This document shows, piece by piece, positions 52,201 to 61,600 of a stretch of DNA of 64,000 bases. The position numbers and the translations under genes are program-made. Below the pieces are notes generated by a model. It was given only the letters and a program-made list of their open reading frames with translations. It had not been told where the DNA came from and ran no database searches. Position 1 is the stretch's first letter, and every line of letters starts with the position of its first letter. The stretch is taken from the NCBI RefSeq assembly GCF_001640805.2, contig NC_066855.1:14540236-14604235 (forward strand), read 5' to 3'. Source of the stretch: Lates calcarifer. Taxonomy: Eukaryota; Chordata; Actinopteri; Centropomidae.

Positions 52201-55200
52201 TTTCAATATTCAGGCAACTCAGAATGATAATTTCCTCAGATATAATGAGTGGGACTGGTTTTGCTAGTGGATTACACTTCAAAAAATAGGACTTTCTCTA
52301 ACATAATAGGTCAATTCTAAAACAAGGAAAATGAATGAAAATAGCAGTATATCTAAGCAACCAAATTCTGGTTTCTCCATCCAAAAGTCTGAGCAAGACA
52401 AAACCTCAAACTGGAAACAAGAGGAATAGTTCTGCACTGTAGTCACTCAGTAATTAGACACGTGCAAAGACAAAACCATGCTCTTACATACAACAATACT
52501 GTGCTGTGTCCCAAGCAGACATACATAGATACTACACACACACACACACACGTACACAGAAACTCAATGGGTTCAGTGTATTTTCTGTGGAAAAGAATGT
52601 TTGTGTTTTGTCTGAAGTCAGATGTGACGTGGTCTACCTTGGCCTTGGCATCCACTCGAGCTCCATTCTGGACCAGATATCGGACCACATTTGACTGCCC
52701 TGCTCTCGCTGCCATGTGGAGCGCTGTCTCCCCCCTCTGACTCACACACACAGACACACACAGACAAGAGAGAAAGGGAGGGATTAGTAGTTATTCCAAA
52801 GTTTTGAGACTCTCTCCTCTGCCCTCCTTCCTCATGAAAGTCTCCCTTTCTGTTAAGATGAACAGAGAGAAAGAAAGAGAGAGAAAGAAAAAGAGAGAGA
52901 GACCCCCTCGCTCTCCACACCCAGCTCACCATAATGACGTCCCATAATGCTCTGTTTCTACGGTAACCTGGCCACAGACACAGCGTGGGCGACCAAATAC
53001 TTGGGGTTGAAGAGTTGACTGTGCAGAGCTCTTCCCCCCCTCTCTGTAAGCTCACTCACTTTCTGCTCTTTCTCCCTTCTATCTCTCTCTTCCTCTTTCT
53101 TTTATCTTTCGCCGTTAATGTGATTTAAGAGTTAACAGGGTCAGTAGTAGCATTTGTAGCCTCTATAGAAGAGTGTTGATGGACACATGGCATTAATATA
53201 CCAGTACTTTCTCCTGACTTACAAGGGGTTGGAGGTTATGGAGGAGTTTGCTACAGCATAACATAGCATAAACATGCAGTGTAGCATGAAGTCATTTGGG
53301 AGAGGTGCTCAGATTGTTTATTTAAGTAAAAGTTCCAGATGCAAAATGTAAAAAAATACTCCATTACAAGTCAAGATCTTTCATTCATTCTACTTAATCC
53401 TGCAATGACTGATCGTTTAGCCACTTTGAAGCAGTGGAGTCGTGAACACAATATCATCACCAACATGTTGACTCGCAGTCACATATTTACACATCCACAT
53501 TAGCTCTCATTTGCAGCTTTGTTTGTGTCCACCGTATTAAGTCCAATATTCCCTGATTCCCTTTTAGAGTTTGAAAAGAAATTAGGGATCTCCTGAACTC
53601 ACCACATTGCTTGTATTTGGTGAAGCCCCGTGGTTGATCAGTTGGTGGACAATGTTTTCATGTCCCATAAACGCTGCGACGTGGATCGGAGTCAGACCAG
53701 ACTGGAGAATCAGAACCAGAAGAATATTCTGTTAAGTATGAATGTCTACAGTCTTCAAGAGCTGTTTTTTGCAGGTAGTGTGAGTGCAAGGTAGTGAAGA
53801 GAAAACAGCTGACTACTGCTGCCAAAAAATACACCATGAGAGTGAACCAAAACAGTAAAGCTGGGAGCCAGACAGACAATACAACAATGAGCTGAAGCTC
53901 AATATAGAGCCGAGGAGAGCAACAGATCCAGGTGATAATTCTCTCTGGCCTCATCATATTAGTGACCCCATTCACGTTCTTATTTGATACACAAGTAATA
54001 GATATAACCACCTTAAAACAAGCTGAAATTATTACATTATATTATTAGAATGATTTGGTAAGATTAAGATCTTTTTCTGTGTCTGCAGCATTTGAAATCT
54101 TCAGTCTGTCAGATAAATGCAGTAGAATAAAACGTTTCCATCTGAACTTTCCTGGAGCTGAATTATAAAGTAGCAGAACATTAAAATGTACAAGTAAATT
54201 ACAAGTGTTGTAAAACTGTTCTTAAAGTACAGCTCTTCTTTCCACCACTGTGAGAACAAATTGAACCCAGGTGAAACGCTGCGCAAACAGAAAACTTGCC
54301 GACGCTGTCTTGTGATGCTCCCGGAAGTTCATAGAGCAGAAGAACAAAACACTCAAAGTCAACAGCTTAAAAAACAACTGACACCGCACTGCTTTCATGA
54401 CATACGCAGATACTCTACACACATACCTCAGTGACTGCCTGTATGGATGCTCCATGCTTCAGAAGTAGCTCCATCACCTTGACTCTGTTCTTCTTGCAGG
54501 CAATGTGCAGGGGAGTGAAACCATTCTAAAAGACAGAAAACAAAATAAATGCAACTTAAAGTGTAAAAATAGTCCAAAACCTTGTGTGTTTGTGTGTTTC
54601 TAGGTCTTGCACAACTGGTGGAAGACAAATCTGGAACTCCAAATGGAAAAAACAGTACAAAGGGGGCACCTTCTTTCCTTTATCCCCCTCCTCTTCCCTC
54701 TTGCCCCTTTTCTTTCACTCTTTCTCTCAACCCTTCTGCATGCAAACCAGACAAGCATGTGTGGAAATAATTGACTCGACTGTAAGCTGTAAAAAAATAA
54801 AAAAGTACGCTGCACTGAAATAGATACTTTTCTTTACAACTCACTCTTCTCTCGCCAGCTCATACACTCTGCCCCCTCCCTCCCTCTCTTACTTACTCCT
54901 GACTTTGAGGTTTCTGGCTCAATCCTATGACTTCATTTTCCTCTCCATGTCCTTTTTTCCTGCTCATTCTCTCTGGCTATAAAGTCCCAGTGCTCTAACC
55001 ACACCCAGACTTCTCCCATTACAGAACAGAGATGGTTGTCTTAACACCAAAGACCGTGGCTGTGATTGTAAAGTCTCTTTTTGTCTCCTTGTCTGCTTCC
55101 TTCATTCATTTTCTTCATGTTCTCTCTCCTGTGCTGTGTCTTTTCTTTTCCATGTAAGTCCCATATTTCTCTGATTTTTGTTGTAAACAAACAAAAATTA

Positions 55201-58200
55201 GGGATAAAGAGGGAGGTAAGGAGGAAAAGAAAAAAAAGGAGGGAGAGAGGAAATGAGAGACATGAAAGGAAGGAAGAAATTTTTGGTTGGTTGGGAGATT
55301 AAATCATCAAGACCTGAATGCAACAGTTAAACGTTCCACTGGCACAAACTTGAGCAACACTGCAGCTTCAATTCAAGTCTCTGCAGAAATTCATTCATTT
55401 TACACAGAGACACTGCTCTATCACTTTTCTCTCTCTCAAGTCTTCTTTCAAACATGAACCTCAGTCCAATTAATGTAAAGGCACAAGGTAAATACACAGA
55501 GGGAGATAAAATGCACTTCCTATTCTGTCCTCTAAGAGCACGGTTTATTATAATTTATGAGAAGGAAAGGAATAAAAGAAAAATGTGTTATCATTGATTG
55601 TTGCACCTTATGCATCTCCGGAAATTTCAAAATTTTCATTTCTGCATCCACCATCAAAACTAGGAGTTTACAGCCATGCTAGAGGCTCTGTGAGGCTGAG
55701 CTTAGACACAGCAGTGCTTTGCGATGGCAAGGCTAAAATGCAGATGTTAAACAGATGTAATGTTTACCATATCCAACATCCAACATTTAAACATGCTGAT
55801 GACAAACAGCTGATAGGAATGTAATTAGTTTTTCAGGTATTAATGTACTGGACAAATTGAAATTTTGATCTTACGTGAATGTGTGTACCAAGTTTCATGG
55901 CAATCCATCCAATAGTATCGCAAATATGAACCAGCAGGATGCATCATCTGGGGAAAGTCTTCACAGCAATACCTCCAAAAGTTGTTGAGATATTTTAGTC
56001 TGAACCCAAAGAGGTGGGCCGACTGACCAATGATAACAATACTTCTTAGGGGAGCTGTGGGGTTGATCTGATTGGTTAATGTCCCTCACTCTCATGATGA
56101 TTATTAAGACTACTTAATTAAAGCTACTTCTCTATACCCCCCAAACATCCTCCTCATCCTCACCAGTGCCTTTGCGTTGGGGTTGGCCTTCTTGTCCACG
56201 ATGACTTTTGCCACCTTGTAGTGTCCACAGTGGGCAGCCACGTGCAGCGCTGTCAGGTAGTCATTGGTCACATCGTCCACAGGCACCTCATGGTGCAGCA
56301 GCAGCTGGACGCAGTTGAGGTGGTCACCCTGCGTTGCCATGTGGAGTGGAGACAAACCGTTCTGGAGGGAAAACAGAGGATATAGTTGTTGTAAATCTAA
56401 TCAGAGCAAGACAAGGGCATAATTCTTACTGCTTGAGAGAATTGTTAAAAATAGGTAGGGCAGAGTAAAAGAAAATACAGAGAAGCACAGAGACACAGTT
56501 TAAAAAATGAAGCAGGTAAGTGAGAGTAGAAAACAGCAAGACAGAGGGTATGAGAAGACGCAAAACAGAAAAAGAAGATGCAGGAGAAATACCTTGGTCT
56601 TTGACAGTATAGGAGCTCCTCTGTCCAGCAGCATCTCCACCACCTGCTCATGACCACTCCTGGCTCCACAGTGGAGAGGAGTCAGACCGTCCTATGAAGA
56701 CCAACAGTGCACTGTAGGTACAGCAGCTTCAGTCTGACACTCAGCTTTGAACTTAATACCAGTGAAACCCTCACTACAGGTGACCCTTCACTCCCACACA
56801 GCTGCAGGATGGTCTTCATGATTTCATTACATTTGAAGGATAACATGTTTGTCTATTGGCTGGGAAAACCTTCAGCTAAATAATACATGGTGGGAAAACG
56901 TATAACTAAAATGATAATATAGGTATTTTTTTTGTGCCAATGTTAGAAGATGAATGGTTGTGGATTGGGCATGGAAACTACAAAGTTTAAACAGAAAAAC
57001 TAGAAAGGTGTGTTTGTTATACACAAAGCATTTACCAGACCTGGAGGGTCTGTTGTTTGAAGGCCCCCAAATTTAAGAAAGTGGAGTGGTAAATCTGTGT
57101 AGTACCTATTTAAATATCAACATCAGTCAAAAATCTACACTTGTCAAAATAACACGTGTGGGTGTGCGTGTATACCTTGGTACGTGCATCTATCTTGGCC
57201 CCTCTTTCCAGCAGCAATCGCACCATGTTGCTATTCCCACGTTTGGATGCTACGTGCAGAGGTGTTATGTCATTCTGCGGAGAGAGAAAAGTATCAATTC
57301 ATCAGCCAGCCACAGAGCTGAGCAGAGTTTTACCACCCACCTATAACAACATTAATGTTTTTAACATAGAATATCCTCACACTATCTGTTGGTCAGATGC
57401 CAAATCACTGACAAATGACATCATGCAGGACTTGTGATGTGAAACTAAAAAACAATGGTTAATGGTAATGAAGCCATACCAAGCATATTGGACAACCTTT
57501 TTATTACATATCAGTTGTCTGAAATGTTCTAATTCAGTTGGAGTAAAACTGCTCTGTTATTTAACAGAGCAAGAGGACAAAGGTTCAGCATCTTCCTGTA
57601 CAGGCAAGTAATCATACAAGTCCCAGAACTGTCAACTGCATACTGAGCTGAGTTCCTGCTTTCTTAATTTTTCCTTTGTCTTTCCAGAGGATGACAGAGG
57701 GAGAGTGTTCTTACAGTGGGCTAAACATGAACTTTAACAGGATACTATGCACTATGAAGCTGCACTTGCTGAGTGTTAGGTATTGTCTACTAACTACTGC
57801 ATCATTATATCATCTGGAGCGAAATCTACCATATATGCAGGTATTGCTGCTGCACTGGGGCCCGCAAAGGTTCAGGATCTTTTCATCTTTCCAGCAGTGT
57901 ATCAAAAGAACCTGAGCATCTTTAACACTGAGTCTATAGTATACATGGGGAAATTACACTTAACTGTTAAGAAGTAAGTATGTCCAGTGTCCATGGTGTC
58001 ATCCATTCACCAAATAAATAACAATACAATAACATCGCAGTTTTACAGATACAAGCATATAGTTCATTGACTCATACCTCTGTGTTACATTTCTAAAATA
58101 AATGTAAAGAAGGATTAATGGAAGATTTTAAATGTAAAAATGTGCAATTGTGTCCGTGGAAAATTCTGGGTGATGATTTTGGATCATTGTGATGGGCAGG

Positions 58201-58548
58201 GTACGCTTTGACCGTCTTGCATTGGGGCCCAGCGCTACTTATTTCATGCTGTCTTTACCATACTTGAGAAACAAACCAAAACTAGGTACAATTTTGTACA
58301 GTAAATGTTATATAAAGTCATTTCTGTCTGCTGATTCTTTGTTCACTGTTACAGAGGTCCTAACATATTTGGTGAAATTACAAAAAACCTACATTTTGAA
58401 ACTTTGAGCTCAACTGAAGTTCAGTATACATTTACAAACACCCAGCATCTGTTCCTACAGTCTATAAGATCATACAGGATGAGCAGAGTGATGAGCACAG
58501 CTGTAGAATTACATGTGTCAGTATTAGCTTCCTGCACATTCTCACACA

Positions 58549-58600
<52 letters not shown>

Positions 58601-61600
58601 CACAGGCACAGGCACATTCCTACATATCATCCCGCCTTCTGATATGAGAGTACTGGAATTAGTGCTTGCAGCAGCACTCACTTCAGAAGGTCTGTGTGTG
58701 TGTGTGTTATTTTTGAAGCGAAGTACCTACCCTTGCCTTGAAGTCCACAGCTGCCCCTCTGTTCAGCAGCAGTGTTGCGACATTGATGTTGCCGTAGTGA
58801 GCCGCGATGTGAAGAGGAGTGAACCCACTCTGAGAAGGGACGAGAGATAGACAGGAAGACAGGAAGAAGAACAGAATCAATTAAAGAGAGAGGAAAAGGA
58901 GATAAAGAATGTCTCGTAATGACTCGTGAGCAAAGCATGATGGGGCGTTACATATAGTAGCATTGGCTAAAAGCAGACTGAACAGAGCACAGCAGACCAG
59001 GACTAAGCATAAGTCAAACATGCTTTGAAAAACTGACAAAATAAACACAGTGCTGGATTTTACTTTTAGAATAAAAATACACTCCCTGGCCACATTATGA
59101 AGTACATCTGTGCAATCTAATCCAGTAACACAGCTCTATAGTAACTATATGTTCATCACTGAGGTTATGGTTTGCAGTGGTGTTGTATTGGGCTACATTA
59201 TATTGAAATATGTTTCCAATATTTTACAACTCTCAGTTCAGCTCAATACCACTGCAAAGCACAACCTCAATAATAAACACACAGAAACTGAATATTATTA
59301 TCTTTGTAAAGATAACTCCAGTACTTTTGAACCTGGGCCTTTTCCCATGTTTTAGGGTATAAATGAGTGATATTTCTAAAAATGAAATCTTTGGAATTGG
59401 TGCAGTATTGAGCAATTATTGTGTGACTTTCAGTCGCGGAAGAAGTATTTAGATCCTGTACGTGAGTAAAAGTACCACACAACAACCCAAAGAACAGATG
59501 TTTTTGTCAATGGCGAGTGCTATTGATATGTATCCTATCCATAATGTTGTCAGACACTTATAATAACAACTGAGCAAAAACAAACACATTAGTGGACATA
59601 CTTTGATGCAGTCAATTGCATCACCGATTCACACTGCAGCAGCTGTTCGTGGGGGCCAGGTACACTGTTCTTGCTCAATACTGCACCGATTCTGAAGATT
59701 TTTGTCCCTATCAATCATTTACACCCAAAAACATGGACACAGAAATACCAGAGTTATCCTTTAATGGTTGAGGTGTTATGTTAGATTTTACAGTTGTAAC
59801 TTTATAAAGTGACCACTGAGTGTATATTTCTCCCTTTCTCGTGTAATAGTCAGGGCAAGTGCACCACAACTAGACACTCTACAGGTTTGGAGTGGATAAA
59901 CTCACAATATAAGCAAACATAATAAACAGCTCCTGTCAAATGAAAACCACACACAGTTCATCAATCTAGGAAATTTAAATACTGCGTGTCCATTTAAGAT
60001 TTTGTGTCAGTTCCTAAAAAATATCACTCCTTGGTCATATGCTTTCATCTGACAGGAAGAAAACACCAGACATGCAGGGGAGCATGCATCTGCATTATTT
60101 AAAGGCAATCTAGATTTAATGGGAAACGGCTTAAAGACCTGACCTAAACAAACCACATAAGACATAAAGCATAACACACTCATTTGTTTTAGATAATCTT
60201 GAACAGTTTTTCTTCTTTTCCAAAGCAACAAACAGGCATGCTATTGATCAAATGATCAAAAGTTAAATCAAGGAGCTGTTTTATTGAAAGCTGATGAAAC
60301 CGCTTCGTGAGCACTGTGGCAGTAATTAGCATTATCTTAAAGGATCGTCAGCACAATTTCAAGTTCATGTTTGTTAAAAATGCAATTCAGTAAGATCTAT
60401 TGGCATGCTTAAGCTCAACTTCAGCCCTAATGTGTTTTCCTCTCATTGACAGCTGGATGAGAGTCTTAGTTTCACATGCACAGCCAAATTCTAATTCAGT
60501 AAATTTAGCAATTAACAGCATATACAATACTGAAATAAATTCAAGAGTGTGCACATCACAAGCAATCGCCCAAGAAAGTGCAAGTAACAAAAGCACTTTT
60601 TCTTGTTGATAGATGTCAGAAAAACATTATTGTAACTGGAGGAGGATCACATTACAGGAGAGGTGCTACTGTGAATGGAGAAAGAGATGTCAGGGGGAGA
60701 GGATAAAAAGAAACCCCTGGTATATTCCAACAAGACATTAATACCACTGCCAAAGACAAGAAGGCTAGCAGATGCAAACTTACAGCTGTTTTTATTTTGA
60801 ATACAAATGCTCTGTTACCCAGCACACGCTGCATCATGTTTGCTGGGTATACCGTAATGGTCAATGAAACATGATGCAGAGAAACTTGTAAATGTTCTGA
60901 ACCATTTACAGTAAACGAGGACAAACAGTGAGAGGGTGAGGGCTGAATGATCTGGCACAAAAGGGGAAATACATACCAGTCATTTTCTGGCCAAACCACA
61001 AACAGAGAATCACTTTTGATTATTTAAAATCCATGATTTATTATTTATATGTTAGTTCTTCTACTTTGCTTTCTTGCAGAGAGTGAAATCTGAAGATTGA
61101 TACCACTCTCATGTCTGTACACTAAAATATGAAGCTCTTGTACAAATATACAAGATATAAAGAGTTAAATGGAGAGCTTTAGAGGTGCTGGAGCTAAGCT
61201 TGTCATTTAACTTCCACCAAGTGAATTATTCCTTGTAAGAGCATCGCTAAGGTTTTAAATAACATTTAAAGACCAGGAGTACATCCAGGTACCCTGCAAC
61301 TTGACCAGAAAGTAACAACTGAGATCTATCGAGTCAAGTCCTATATATTCATATTTTTTACAATCATTAATATTAGTTATATTATATATTATATGTGTTA
61401 TATGTCTATGAAGACAACATCTTTTTTTCTGTAGCAAGCCTGGAACCAGGTCTTTACATGGAACAGCTTTAGATTAAAAACATATTTCACCTACTCTCTG
61501 GTTAATGCAAACTCAAATCTTCCTCCTGTTGTCTTGATTAATTCAATGTTACGTCCATTTCCACAGCAGTAACTAACCACTCTGCTACACTCAGTTTCTC

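Noticed and set aside
58404..58850. Plus-strand frame of 148 codons
   Set aside because: It reads through a CA microsatellite and antisense to the repeat-7 exon; not coding.
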